Source: ENR-C20 sp942493145
GTDB lineage: Bacteria; Bacillota; Clostridia; Acetivibrionales; DTU013
DNA length: 64,000 nucleotides
Assembly (NCBI GenBank): GCA_942493145.1
Contig: OW818679.1
Location: 1 to 64,000, forward strand
Direction: 5' to 3'
A program made the position numbers and the translations under genes. The notes under the pieces are model-generated. The model searched no databases, was not told the origin of the DNA, and saw only the letters and a list, made by a program, of their open reading frames with translations. Shown one piece after another: positions 1 to 8,589 of the stretch. How positions within the stretch are numbered: the stretch's first letter is position 1; each line of letters begins with the position of its first letter.

Positions 1-2
1 CT

Positions 3-923
3 GATAAAGCGGAGGAGGTATCAGGTGCTGAATCGGGCTTTATAAATATTCTGGAGGGTAAAGAGTTTTCTGCCATTGTTTATTATAAAAATATGATCTA
101 TGCTGGAGGGATACAGGGACTTTATAAAATCAATCCGCAAACCCTTCAGTACGAGGAACTAAAAGATGAGGGCAAATCCTACAATACGGTAAGAGCCATA
201 TACCCAGATAATGATATGCTGTGGGTGGGACATGAAGACGGTATTGCAGTTCTGACAGATGGAAATATCCAAAGGACAGGCAGGGAAGACGGATTGACCG
301 ATACAAGGATCATTGACATTTTAAGAGTGGATGAAACCACTGTGTACGCGTCTACCTACAGCGGAGTGGCGCAAATTTCCGGAAGTGAAATCTCATATAT
401 CACCACAAAGGATGGACTTCCGGGTATTATCATCAAAACGATGCTGAAGGACAGCTCAGGCTGGGTATGGATGGGTGCCTATACATCAAGGGGCGGTGGA
501 CTGGTATGTAAAAAGGATGAAAAAGTACAGTACTTTGATATTGAGAATGGCCTTGTGCATAACTGTATAACCACAATAGCCGAAACACCCGATGGCAGAA
601 TTCTGGTCGGAGGTGGTGTATTCACTGAAGGAGGCGCAAATATTCTTGAATATACGGACGGCAAATGGGAGATTATCAAAACCATAACGAAAGAAGACGG
701 CCTTGCCGGAGAGAAAGTCAGAAACATATTTGTTGATAATACGGGTGATGTCTGGTTTTGCTCGGAGTATGACGGAGTAGCTGTTTTCAAGACAAACGGG
801 GACAAGATAATCATATCGGAACAGGAAGGATTATCAAACAATGAAGTAAAGAAAGTGGTACAAGATGGGAATAATAATTATTGGCTTGCGACTAAAAGTG
901 GGATTACATATATTGAAAAATGA
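3..923 (+). CDS. Beta-propeller protein (two-component-regulator propeller repeats), 5' end missing
   Basis: The frame is open from the left edge, so the N-terminus lies outside the window; the first internal ATG is at 93. About five or six repeats are visible, each a short 'DGL' turn, a hydrophobic strand and a 'D..G.VW.G' strand, for example around VWMGAY, VWFCSEYDG and YWLATKSG. This is the pattern of the propeller repeats found in the sensor part of hybrid two-component regulators. Here the protein stops right after the last blade, with no membrane helix, kinase or DNA-binding domain following, so it is either a free-standing propeller or carries its other domain upstream. It probably binds a ligand or partner; the ligand cannot be read from the sequence. 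Confidence 0.75.
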   Translation, partial: DKAEEVSGAESGFINILEGKEFSAIVYYKNMIYAGGIQGLYKINPQTLQYEELKDEGKSYNTVRAIYPDNDMLWVGHEDGIAVLTDGNIQRTGREDGLTDTRIIDILRVDETTVYASTYSGVAQISGSEISYITTKDGLPGIIIKTMLKDSSGWVWMGAYTSRGGGLVCKKDEKVQYFDIENGLVHNCITTIAETPDGRILVGGGVFTEGGANILEYTDGKWEIIKTITKEDGLAGEKVRNIFVDNTGDVWFCSEYDGVAVFKTNGDKIIISEQEGLSNNEVKKVVQDGNNNYWLATKSGITYIEK

Positions 924-1038
924 ATATAAGAAAAATATAAATATAAAGTCCTTATTACCAGGGTAAATTGGTTAATAACAGGTTAATATCGTTAAGGTTG
1001 ATGTGTTATTTTTGAAATAATAATGTTATAATATTTCT

Positions 1039-1083
1039 GGCAGTTCATGCAAAGGCAGTACATGTAAAGGCAGTTCATGCAAA
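1039..1083. repeat. Three tandem 15-bp repeats upstream of murA
   Basis: The unit ggcagttcatgcaaa occurs three times head to tail (1039-1053, 1054-1068, 1069-1083); copies 1 and 3 are identical and copy 2 differs at two positions. The array sits just downstream of a TATAAT (1027-1032) and ends 25 bp before the murA start, so it probably lies in the murA leader. Confidence 0.9.
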
Positions 1084-1108
1084 GGATAAGAAAGCGGGTG
1101 CGGCAGGG

Positions 1109-2395
1109 TTGGAGAAAATAGTAATAAGCGGGCAGAGGCCTCTGCGTGGAAATGTTTATATAAGCGGCGCGAAAAATGCTGCAGTAGCGGTTATACCGGC
1201 AGCGTTACTCATAGATGGGTCATGCAGGATAGAAAATGTCCCGGACATCAAGGATGTCAAGATACTCGAAGAAACACTGGGACAGCTTGGTGCGATTGTC
1301 ACTCATGAGGACAGGAACACCATTCTGGTAGATTCAAGCAATATCAATTCTTATCAGGCTCCATATGATATGATAAAAAGCATGCGGGCTTCATATTACT
1401 TGCTGGGAGCGTTGCTCGGCCGGTTCAAAAGGGCTGAGGTTGCGTTGCCAGGAGGCTGCGATTTTGGATTCAGGCCTATGGACCAGCATATAAAGGGCTT
1501 TGAAGCATTGGGAGCAAAGGTCTCTATTGAGCATGGAATAGTAAAGCTGACTGCAGAGAAGCTGGTGGGCAGCCAGATATACCTGGATGTGGTCAGCGTC
1601 GGTGCGACCATAAACCTGATGCTTGCAGCAGTCAAGGCAGAAGGCACTACTGTCATAGAGAACTCGGCAAAGGAACCCCATGTCGTTGATGTGGCAAACT
1701 TCCTGAATGCCATGGGCGCTAATGTAAAAGGCGCAGGCACGGATATAATCAAAATCAAGGGAGTCACCTCCCTCAATGGCGGGATCACCCATTCTATAAT
1801 CCCGGATATGGTTGAAGCGGGAACCTTCATGATTGCAGCTGCAGCTACGGGAGGTGATGTGACGGTCAGAAATGTCATTCCAAAGCATATGGAATCATTG
1901 AGTGCAAAACTCATAGAAATGAATATTGGCGTGGTTGAAGGCGAGGACTGGATAAGGGTCACTGGAACGGACAAGATCCTGAAGGCTAATATCAAAACCC
2001 TTCCGTATCCTGGCTTCCCGACAGACCTGCACCCTCCGGCGACTGTCCTGCTCTGTATGGCGGAAGGCATGAGTACCATTGCCGAAGGCATTTGGCCCCT
2101 CAGGTTCCAGTATGTGGACGAGCTTAAGAGGATGGGTGCAAAGTTAAGAGTGGAAGGCAGTATTGCTGTAATAGAAGGGCCGAACAAGCTGTCCGGCGCA
2201 CCTGTCAGCGCTAGCGACCTGAGGGCGGGGGCGGCTGTAGTTATAGCGGGGCTTGCTGCTGAAGGAAAGACAGAAGTCAACAACATAAAATACATCGACA
2301 GAGGCTATGAAAATTTCGTAGGAAAATTGAAAGACCTTGGAGCGGACATCGAGCGAGTGACGGTTAAGCAGGATCCGCAGCAGGATGGATGTTAA
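1109..2395 (+). CDS. murA: UDP-N-acetylglucosamine 1-carboxyvinyltransferase (MurA)
   Basis: This cytoplasmic enzyme transfers enolpyruvate from phosphoenolpyruvate to UDP-GlcNAc, the first committed step of peptidoglycan synthesis. At 428 residues it has normal length for the EPSP-synthase/MurA fold. K22-N23 (AKNAA) and the PEP-reactive cysteine C117 in LPGGCDFG are present; this Cys is the fosfomycin target in the family. A PGFPTDLHPPA loop near residue 300 matches the conserved PGFPTD motif. The start is TTG at 1109. Clostridia often carry two murA copies; the sequence does not say which this one is. The walJ-rlmH pair follows on the same strand 58 bp downstream. Confidence 0.95.
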   Translation: MEKIVISGQRPLRGNVYISGAKNAAVAVIPAALLIDGSCRIENVPDIKDVKILEETLGQLGAIVTHEDRNTILVDSSNINSYQAPYDMIKSMRASYYLLGALLGRFKRAEVALPGGCDFGFRPMDQHIKGFEALGAKVSIEHGIVKLTAEKLVGSQIYLDVVSVGATINLMLAAVKAEGTTVIENSAKEPHVVDVANFLNAMGANVKGAGTDIIKIKGVTSLNGGITHSIIPDMVEAGTFMIAAAATGGDVTVRNVIPKHMESLSAKLIEMNIGVVEGEDWIRVTGTDKILKANIKTLPYPGFPTDLHPPATVLLCMAEGMSTIAEGIWPLRFQYVDELKRMGAKLRVEGSIAVIEGPNKLSGAPVSASDLRAGAAVVIAGLAAEGKTEVNNIKYIDRGYENFVGKLKDLGADIERVTVKQDPQQDGC

Positions 2396-2453
2396 AACAA
2401 AATAACAATATATATGCACATGCAAAACGGCAAAGACAGGACGGGTTATACAT

Positions 2454-3245
2454 ATGATAAAATTCTGCAGCCTGTACAGCGGAAGCAGTGGCAACTCGCT
2501 TTTCTTCAGTGACGGTGAAACCCGTCTGCTGATAGATGCAGGCTTAAGTGCAAAGAAGATCATACAGGCGCTTTGTTCCATAGGGGAAGACCCTTCGGAG
2601 TTAAGCGCTGTTTTAATATCACATGAACACAGCGATCATATCAGAGGAGCAGGCATAATATCCCGCAAATTCGGAATACCCATTTTTGCAAATGAAGCCA
2701 CCTGGGAAGCTATGGAGCTTTTACTGGGGCCGGTGGAGGTATGCAACAAGGCATGTTTCAAAACCGGAGAGGAATTCGGCATAGGGAAGGTAACTGTAAA
2801 AACCTTTCACATTCCTCATGATGCCTCTGAACCGGTTGGCTTCAATCTGTACGCCCAGGACAAGAAGGTCACCGTGGCGACAGATATAGGCCATATTAAC
2901 CCGCAGCTGCTGGAATGCTTTGAGAATAGCGACCTTATGTTGTTAGAATCCAATCATGATCCCGAAATGCTTAAGGTAGGTCCATACCCTTTCCACCTGA
3001 AAAGAAGGATCGCAGGCGAAAGCGGCCATCTTTCCAATGAAACGGCGGGAGAAGTCATTGCCCATATGGCGGAAAGGGGAACCAAGAGGTTCCTGCTGGG
3101 GCATCTGAGCAGGGAGAACAATTTCCCCGAGCTGGCCTACCAGACGGTGTGCAATGCACTGGGGGCGAGAGCGGAGGAAAATGGCGGGGACATATGCCTG
3201 GCGGTCGTATTGAGGGATAAGGTTGGGCAGGTAATAGAACTATAG
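2454..3245 (+). CDS. walJ: MBL-fold metallohydrolase, WalJ/YycJ family
   Basis: 263 residues of metallo-beta-lactamase fold. The metal-binding signature is visible as SHEHSDH (HxHxDH) near residue 60, with further conserved histidines in FHIPHDA, DIGH, ESNHD and LLGHLS. Family members (YycJ/WalJ) are thought to be nucleases or hydrolases linked to cell-wall and cell-division control, but the substrate is not settled. In Firmicutes the gene typically lies next to rlmH, as here (10-bp gap), which supports the assignment. The walRK two-component genes usually found upstream in Bacilli are absent. Start is the ATG at 2454. Confidence 0.9.
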   Translation: MIKFCSLYSGSSGNSLFFSDGETRLLIDAGLSAKKIIQALCSIGEDPSELSAVLISHEHSDHIRGAGIISRKFGIPIFANEATWEAMELLLGPVEVCNKACFKTGEEFGIGKVTVKTFHIPHDASEPVGFNLYAQDKKVTVATDIGHINPQLLECFENSDLMLLESNHDPEMLKVGPYPFHLKRRIAGESGHLSNETAGEVIAHMAERGTKRFLLGHLSRENNFPELAYQTVCNALGARAEENGGDICLAVVLRDKVGQVIEL

Positions 3246-3255
3246 TGGGTGTCTT

Positions 3256-3738
3256 ATGCTTAAAATTCAAATAATCGCAGTTGGAAAAATCAAAGAAAAG
3301 TATCTGAAGGATGGAATTGCGGAATACGCCAAACGGCTATCCCGCTTTTGCGATTTGCAGATGATCGAGGTTGAAGACGAGCAGGCGCCCGATTCTCTGA
3401 GCTCATCCCAGGAGACTCAGGTTAAGCGGCGAGAGGCCGACCGTATTCTTAAAAAGATCAAAGATAATTCATATATTGTCATTCTCGATGTAAAGGGAGA
3501 AAGATTAAATTCGGAGGCTTTTGCTGCAAAGGTTCAGAACCTGTGTGTCTCAGGAGTATCGAATATAACTTTCATAATAGGAGGCTCCCTTGGACTGGAC
3601 CCCTCGGTTGCTGAAAAGGCCTCATTCAAAATATCGTTATCCGACATGACCTTCCCCCACCAACTGACAAGGCTTATCCTTCTGGAGCAGATATACAGGG
3701 CTTTCAAAATAACCAACAACGAGACGTATCACAAGTGA
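3256..3738 (+). CDS. rlmH: 23S rRNA (pseudouridine1915-N3)-methyltransferase RlmH
   Basis: 160 residues, the standard RlmH length. The SPOUT-class SAM-binding knot is recognisable from FIIGGSLGLDPSV and the C-terminal SDMTFPHQLTRLILLEQIYRA segment. The enzyme methylates N3 of pseudouridine 1915 in helix 69 of 23S rRNA on assembled 70S ribosomes. It lies 10 bp after walJ and is very probably co-transcribed with it. No hairpin terminator follows. Confidence 0.97.
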   Translation: MLKIQIIAVGKIKEKYLKDGIAEYAKRLSRFCDLQMIEVEDEQAPDSLSSSQETQVKRREADRILKKIKDNSYIVILDVKGERLNSEAFAAKVQNLCVSGVSNITFIIGGSLGLDPSVAEKASFKISLSDMTFPHQLTRLILLEQIYRAFKITNNETYHK

Positions 3739-3769
3739 GTTGAAGGGGCAGGCCCGGACATATAACATC

Positions 3770-3800
3770 AGTATAACACATGCCCTTTATATGGTATGAT
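3770..3800 (+). promoter_or_regulatory. Candidate extended -10 promoter upstream of the GH35 gene
   Basis: AGTATAACA (3770-3778), a 16-bp spacer and TATGAT (3795-3800) preceded by TGG, i.e. an extended -10. The same arrangement with identical spacing recurs at 5615-5645 behind the GH35 gene. No TTGACA-like -35 is present. Confidence 0.45.
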
Positions 3801-4019
3801 GATGTAAGGAACTGTAAATGCCTGAAAATATCAAAACAGTTATAGAAATGGCCGAATTTCTATCAATAATAATATCGAAATAATTCAACAACGTTTCAAA
3901 AGTACATATAGAAAGTTGATTTCGGGGTAGTACATTTTGATATACCTGTATAGAATGAGGTTGAATTCAAATAGAGTTTAGTGGAATTTAACGCAAATTG
4001 AAAAAGTGGAGGTGCTAAT

Positions 4020-5561
4020 ATGAAAATACTACCACGGATAATAACTGAAAACGGAGTTTCAACTTTTCTGGTAGATGGGAAGCCTTTTGTAGCACTTGGT
4101 GGAGAAATACATAATTCCAGCGCATCAAACCTTGAATACATGGAGGAAAATGTCTGGCCATTCGTTAAGGATTTAAACATCAATACACTTATCGTACCTG
4201 TATCCTGGGAATTGGTGGAGTCGATTGAAAATAGTTTTGATTTCGAAATTGTTGATGGAATCATTAAGCAAGCCAGAAGGGAGAATGTGCGTCTTGTCCT
4301 TCTATGGTTCGGTCTTTGGAAGAATAGCGAATCAGATTATGTACCAAGCTGGGTGAAAAAAGATTTTAAAAAATATTTCAGAGCCCGTTATACTGGGAAT
4401 ATCGCATCCAATACCATATCACCATTATGTGATGCAGCGGTTAAAGCGGATGCAAAGGCTTTCAGAAGTTTGATGCGTCATATCAAAGCTGTTGACGTGG
4501 AAACAAATACAGTTATTATGATACAGGTAGAAAATGAGATAGGCTTTCTGAAAAGCGAGAGAGATTATTCCGAACTCGCAAACGCAGAGTTTGAGAAGGA
4601 TGTTCCGCCTGTTGTTGCATCTGAATTTGCTAAAAATGGAAATTGGAAAGATGTTTTCGGCGAAGATGCCTGCGAGTATTTCATGGCATACTACTATGCA
4701 AAGGCAGTAGAACAGATTGCCAATGAAGGCTCTAATGAGTATCCAATACCAATGTATGTCAATGCATGGCTTGAACAGTACCCTCACAGGCCAGGCTCTT
4801 ATCCAAGTGGTGGACCAATAGCAAAAGTCATGAAGATGTGGAGAGCAGTTGCACCTTCAATATGCTTATATGCTCCAGATATTTATCTTGCAGATTTTAT
4901 CGGGGTGTGTAACGAATATACGGACAATGATAATCCACTCTTTATTCCTGAAGCAAGGCAGGATGTTTCATCTGCTGCAAATGTGTTCTATGCGATTGGC
5001 AAGCATAATGCCCTTGGGTTTTGCCCTTTTGGAATAGAGGATTTGGCAAATCGGGATGCAAACAAGGATGAAAATGGTCCCGATATGGCATTCTTAATGG
5101 CACTTAACATCGATTTTACAGCTATGGTAACAACAGGAACCTCACATTATTTGGGCTTAAGCTATAAGCTCCTTGGAAACATGATGGGAGTAATAAACCA
5201 GTATCGCAGCAGCGGAAAAATGACAGGGTTTCTTCAGAGTAACAATCATGGTTGTCTCCTTTCATTTTCAGCTTATGATTTGCATGTGAAATTCAAAAAT
5301 CCATCCGATGGCAAACCGAAATCTGGTGGTCTTATAATAGAGGTTTCTGAAAATGAGTTTATATTTGCAGGGACAGGATTCAATGTTGAATTCTTGCCCA
5401 AACGTGGAGAATCAAACAAAGTCGGATATATAAAAATTGAAGAGGGGAGATATGAAAAAGAGCGATGGATTGGCAGAAGGATACTCAATGGAGATGAAGG
5501 AAGAGTATCGGTAGGAAGGACCCCTTCTATCGTCCGTGCTGAAGTTTACAAATATATTTGA
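4020..5561 (+). CDS. GH35-type beta-galactosidase-like glycoside hydrolase (DUF5597 class)
   Basis: 513 residues without a signal peptide, so cytoplasmic. The opening segment (FLVDGKPF, LGGEIHNSSAS) and the (beta/alpha)8 barrel layout match the GH35/DUF5597 proteins often annotated as beta-galactosidases. The clan GH-A acid/base is probably E173 in QVENEIG and the nucleophile E311 in IPEAR. The last ~110 residues form the beta-rich C-terminal domain. It likely removes terminal galactose or a related sugar from imported oligosaccharides; the real substrate is unknown. GTGGAGG lies 7 bp before the ATG, a strong ribosome binding site. No transporter or regulator gene accompanies it. Similar promoter elements flank it on both sides. 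Confidence 0.8.
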   Translation: MKILPRIITENGVSTFLVDGKPFVALGGEIHNSSASNLEYMEENVWPFVKDLNINTLIVPVSWELVESIENSFDFEIVDGIIKQARRENVRLVLLWFGLWKNSESDYVPSWVKKDFKKYFRARYTGNIASNTISPLCDAAVKADAKAFRSLMRHIKAVDVETNTVIMIQVENEIGFLKSERDYSELANAEFEKDVPPVVASEFAKNGNWKDVFGEDACEYFMAYYYAKAVEQIANEGSNEYPIPMYVNAWLEQYPHRPGSYPSGGPIAKVMKMWRAVAPSICLYAPDIYLADFIGVCNEYTDNDNPLFIPEARQDVSSAANVFYAIGKHNALGFCPFGIEDLANRDANKDENGPDMAFLMALNIDFTAMVTTGTSHYLGLSYKLLGNMMGVINQYRSSGKMTGFLQSNNHGCLLSFSAYDLHVKFKNPSDGKPKSGGLIIEVSENEFIFAGTGFNVEFLPKRGESNKVGYIKIEEGRYEKERWIGRRILNGDEGRVSVGRTPSIVRAEVYKYI

Positions 5562-5614
5562 GAAAATCATAAATAAGGGAGATAAGGGAAAAGCGGATGA
5601 GGACTCATCATATT

Positions 5615-5645
5615 AGTATAACAGGTGTCATTGCGGTGGTATAAT
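5615..5645 (+). promoter_or_regulatory. Candidate extended -10 promoter upstream of the DUF3795 gene
   Basis: AGTATAACA (5615-5623), a 16-bp spacer and TATAAT (5640-5645) preceded by TGG. It matches the element at 3770-3800 in sequence and spacing. Confidence 0.5.
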
Positions 5646-5722
5646 TTAATTGCAGTTAATTGTTAAAGATATTTTGGGAGATATTATTAAAGAATTGTCA
5701 GGAAATGAGGCGATGACTGGTT

Positions 5723-6166
5723 ATGGAAGAAAAACTCATTGCCCCTTGCGGAATGAACTGCAGTGTATGTGTCAGTTATTTATCGATGGAAAATGACCTG
5801 AAGAAGCAGGGATTTGGAAAGAAGTACTGCGTAGGTTGCCTTCCACGTGGGAAGAACTGTACCTTCATGAAAAAGCAGTGCAATCTGTTGGAAAATGGCC
5901 TTGTCCGCTTTTGCCATGAGTGTGGTAATTACCCCTGCAGTCGGCTGAAAACCCTTGATAAACGCTATCGCACCAAGTACCATATGAGCATGATAGAAAA
6001 CCTGGAGTTCATCAAAGAGCATGGTATCGATATGTTCCTGAAAAAGGAAACGGCAAAGTGGCTCTGCCCTAAATGCGGGAATGTGATTTGCTGTCATAAC
6101 GGATTATGCTTTTATTGCAGTCTTGATAAGTTGCGTGAGAATAAAAAGTATCGCTGGGGCGAGTAA
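5723..6166 (+). CDS. DUF3795 cysteine-rich protein
   Basis: 147 residues with many cysteines in CxxC-like arrangements: APCGMNCSVC at the N-terminus, then YCVGCLPRGKNC, FCHECGNYPCSRL, and a C-terminal CPKCGN...CCHNGLCFYC cluster. The N-terminal pattern is that of DUF3795, a widespread Firmicutes and archaeal family of unknown function. The cysteines look suited to binding zinc or an iron-sulfur cluster; the C-terminal knuckles resemble zinc ribbons. The GGAAATGAGG before the ATG at 5723 is a modest ribosome binding site. It is transcribed from its own candidate promoter. No further function can be assigned. Confidence 0.8.
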   Translation: MEEKLIAPCGMNCSVCVSYLSMENDLKKQGFGKKYCVGCLPRGKNCTFMKKQCNLLENGLVRFCHECGNYPCSRLKTLDKRYRTKYHMSMIENLEFIKEHGIDMFLKKETAKWLCPKCGNVICCHNGLCFYCSLDKLRENKKYRWGE

Positions 6167-6178
6167 TTGTATTGTAGT

Positions 6179-7126
6179 TCACCCGCAAGCATTGCAGCTT
6201 TCGCAATTCCCGCATTTACTGTTTAAAAGTTCAGGAATATATTTAATAGTAATTGCACATCCATCCATGTCATATGTATCGTTAGTGTTTTCTCCCAGTG
6301 CTATGGATTTATTTTGAAAATATAAGCGTAATGGCACAAGCTCATTTTTTGTACTATCCAGCATAGATGGCCTAAAACCAGGGCTATATATCATCATTTT
6401 TGAATTTTTATGAACCCTGACTATGTCGGAAGACGTGACGATGGATTTAATGCTGCCATTTTCATTAAAACATAGTGAATTGGTATCTCCATGGATACCA
6501 ATAGCGGCAGTATCAAATGCTGATATTTTCCCGATGGGTGTATCAACTATTATCGGATGATCAGGCTCAAGAGATTTTATGCTGCCATCAGGGTATAGTG
6601 ATAGCCCTATCCGGGTATTTATAGCGCCAGCTGGAGAGGGTATTTTTAAAGAATCACCGGGCCATAAGGTAAGACTATTAATTGAGCCATTCTCATAAAA
6701 ATGAACACAAATTATTTTAGTTGTTAATTTTCCGAAATGAAGGTCAAAAGTAACTATTTCTGCCATGCTGTATTCATCTTTTTCTGACCAGTAACCGGAA
6801 ATTTTGCCGTTTAGAGGGAATATGCGTTTAATTGCGCCACTTTCATAAAATGTTATCAGCTCGGCAGGTAATGTGCCTGCAGGAGTATCGATGACTGTCT
6901 GATTATGAAGGGAGATACTCTTTATTTGTCCACTCTCATAAAATGATAATGATTTAGTGAATTTTCTTCTTACTTCACTGTTATCATACTGAGGAACCAA
7001 AACCCCATACGCGGTCTCTACCTCATTATATTCACTTAACATGCAATCCTGCGTAAGACCGCTGGGATATGTAGAATACGTCTCTATTCCTTTTAAAGAA
7101 TTCATTGTTGTACTATTAAATCTCAT
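6179..7126 (-). CDS. Unrecognised protein with repeated 'FYESGxIKSI' units
   Basis: 315 residues, no signal peptide or membrane segment. A repeat resembling the YwqK/MORN-type antitoxin repeat (F/YESGxIKxI) recurs at least five times: FYESGQIKSI, FYESGAIKRI, FYENGSINSL, LYPDGSIKSL, FNENGSIKSI. Each is followed by a 'DTPxG' or 'PSPAG' hairpin, so the protein is probably an extended beta-repeat. It ends in a cysteine cluster (SKCGNCESCNACG), which may bind metal or be a leftover zinc site. The ribosome binding site GGAGGT lies 7 nt before the ATG at 7126, and a terminator-like leader precedes it. No family was recognised; YwqK-like proteins are only a structural parallel. Confidence 0.6.
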   Translation of the reverse strand: MRFNSTTMNSLKGIETYSTYPSGLTQDCMLSEYNEVETAYGVLVPQYDNSEVRRKFTKSLSFYESGQIKSISLHNQTVIDTPAGTLPAELITFYESGAIKRIFPLNGKISGYWSEKDEYSMAEIVTFDLHFGKLTTKIICVHFYENGSINSLTLWPGDSLKIPSPAGAINTRIGLSLYPDGSIKSLEPDHPIIVDTPIGKISAFDTAAIGIHGDTNSLCFNENGSIKSIVTSSDIVRVHKNSKMMIYSPGFRPSMLDSTKNELVPLRLYFQNKSIALGENTNDTYDMDGCAITIKYIPELLNSKCGNCESCNACG

Positions 7127-7150
7127 TATGACTACCTCCGGATAATAAAA

Positions 7151-7204
7151 AAAGCCTACCTCAAACAGCTATGATAAGCTGGTCGATTAAGGCGTCGTGG
7201 CTTT
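7151..7204 (-). promoter_or_regulatory. Structured 5' leader with terminator-like hairpin
   Basis: Read on the minus strand, AAAGCC (7204-7199) pairs with GGCTTT (7156-7151), closing over an inner CAGCT/AGCTG hairpin (7181-7166), and is followed by a run of seven T. This lies only 12 nt upstream of the Shine-Dalgarno of the downstream gene, so it is placed to attenuate that gene. No known riboswitch class fits well. Confidence 0.45.
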
Positions 7205-7402
7205 AATAAATAATATATACTTGGTAAATTGAAACTTATAATATATTATATAGTATGGATTGAATATAAACAAGTGCTGAGTTAGTACCTTAGGGCAAAC
7301 TGGTATGCATATCGAAAAATTACGAGAAATAATTGAGTATGGCTATAGTCTCTAACTAAAGACATTTTGTTATAAGGATAATAATCAAGAAAGAGAGATT
7401 CA

Positions 7403-8101
7403 GTGATAGATGAACTGATGGGATGTAAGAAAACGAAATGTTTAATCCTTCATGGGTTTGGTGGCGGGGTATACGAAGTGCAGCCTTTGGCCGATTATCT
7501 GATTGGTCTTGGGTATGAAGTTGCCTGCCCTGTACTAAAAGGTCATTCAGCAACCAGAAAAGATCTGAGTGAGGCAACTTACAGGGAATGGATAGATTCT
7601 GCAGAACAAGAATTGTTAAGATTGATGGTGCCTGGAGATGAAATTTTGTTGATAGGGTTTTCCATGGGTGGCCTGATTGCTTTTAATCTTGCCTGTAAAT
7701 ATAATTTCAAGGCCATTGTAACAATCAATACTCCCATATTTTATTGGAATCTGCACCAAGTGTATCTCAATCTTCTGGATGACATGAAATACAAGAGGTA
7801 CAACCATAGCAGGAGATATCTACAGGCAAAAAACAACGCACCTTTTTTGGCAATAATTCAATTTCTGTTACTATTGAAACGAACAAAGCCAAAATTAAAG
7901 AATATAAATTGTCCTCTTCTTATCATACAAGCAGAAGATGATGACACGGTAAGAAGAAAGAGTGTGGATTATATCAATAAACACGCGTCTTCGGACGGGA
8001 AAACAATCAGGTTTTTTCATGATGGCGGGCATTTTCTCCTTCTAAGTCCAGCAGCTGAACAGGTAATGGCATGCATTGAAGATTTTTTACAAGGGCTATA
8101 A
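7403..8101 (+). CDS. Alpha/beta hydrolase (carboxylesterase / Est30-like)
   Basis: About 232 residues, the size of Bacillus/Geobacillus Est30-type carboxylesterases. The oxyanion segment LHGFGG, nucleophile elbow GFSMGG (S87 if counted from 7403), acid in QAEDDDTV and the final histidine in DGGHFLL complete a Ser-Asp-His triad. It is probably a cytoplasmic enzyme hydrolysing short-chain esters or monoacylglycerols. The start could be GTG at 7403 or the in-frame ATG at 7418; the AGAGAGA before the GTG favours 7403. The DUF3592 gene follows 54 bp later. Confidence 0.85.
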   Translation: MIDELMGCKKTKCLILHGFGGGVYEVQPLADYLIGLGYEVACPVLKGHSATRKDLSEATYREWIDSAEQELLRLMVPGDEILLIGFSMGGLIAFNLACKYNFKAIVTINTPIFYWNLHQVYLNLLDDMKYKRYNHSRRYLQAKNNAPFLAIIQFLLLLKRTKPKLKNINCPLLIIQAEDDDTVRRKSVDYINKHASSDGKTIRFFHDGGHFLLLSPAAEQVMACIEDFLQGL

Positions 8102-8155
8102 ATTAATCAGGTTGTATAGCGTTCGTGCATATTAGTGAAAGGAGATACAATTAAT

Positions 8156-8548
8156 ATGGAAAACCTCTTTAAGCTTTTAGGACCATTTTTGCTCGTTGTC
8201 GGTATAATAACATTTTTTAAAAGAAGAAAGTTTGCAAAAGAATCGACTGTAGTAAGTGGAGACGTAACTGAAATTAGAACCGGGCCTGCAAAAAATAACA
8301 AAACAGCATATTATCCAGTAATCAGATACTTTGATCTGGCAACTTCTTCGGCAGAGGTATATGTATCAAACACCCCATATGATGCATCAAAGTATAAAAT
8401 AGGTGATAAAGTAGAACTTAGATACTTGAACGATGGCATGAAAAAGCAGCTATGCTTGAATAATTGGTTCGGGATATGGGGTTTTTCCTTTATGTTGATA
8501 CTCTTCGGACTTATATTTTGTGGCATTGATATTATATTATTTTTCTAG
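8156..8548 (+). CDS. DUF3592 membrane protein
   Basis: 130 residues when started at the ATG at 8156, which has AAAGGAGA about 8 nt upstream; an in-frame GTG at 8135 lies before that ribosome binding site and is less likely. One hydrophobic segment sits at the N-terminus (FLLVVGIITFF) and another at the C-terminus (FSFMLILFGLIFCGIDIILFF region), with a beta-rich domain between them (VVSGDVTEIR, YYPVIRYFD, YKIGDKVELRY). This is the DUF3592 layout. Function is unknown. Its 3' end faces the 3' end of speA. Confidence 0.75.
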   Translation: MENLFKLLGPFLLVVGIITFFKRRKFAKESTVVSGDVTEIRTGPAKNNKTAYYPVIRYFDLATSSAEVYVSNTPYDASKYKIGDKVELRYLNDGMKKQLCLNNWFGIWGFSFMLILFGLIFCGIDIILFF

Positions 8549-8557
8549 AGGAATCAG

Positions 8558-8589
8558 GGATACACTTACCGTTCATAGTAAGTGTATCC
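8558..8589. repeat. Perfect 12-bp inverted repeat over the speA stop codon
   Basis: GGATACACTTAC (8558-8569) and GTAAGTGTATCC (8578-8589) are exact inverses separated by 8 nt. The hairpin contains the last codons and stop of speA and lies 10 bp after the DUF3592 gene. No T-run follows on either strand, so it is not a canonical terminator, though it could protect both 3' ends. Confidence 0.8.

Noticed and set aside
1396..2295. Long open frame antisense to murA
   Set aside because: It lies fully inside murA on the other strand, lacks a ribosome binding site and reads like a shadow frame; similar antisense frames occur in speA and the hydrogenase genes.
7151..7204. Class I c-di-GMP (GEMM) riboswitch before the repeat protein gene
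   Set aside because: Only short pieces resemble it (AAAGCCAC); the required GGCAAACC and GACGCAAAGCC order is absent, so it is left as an unclassified leader hairpin.
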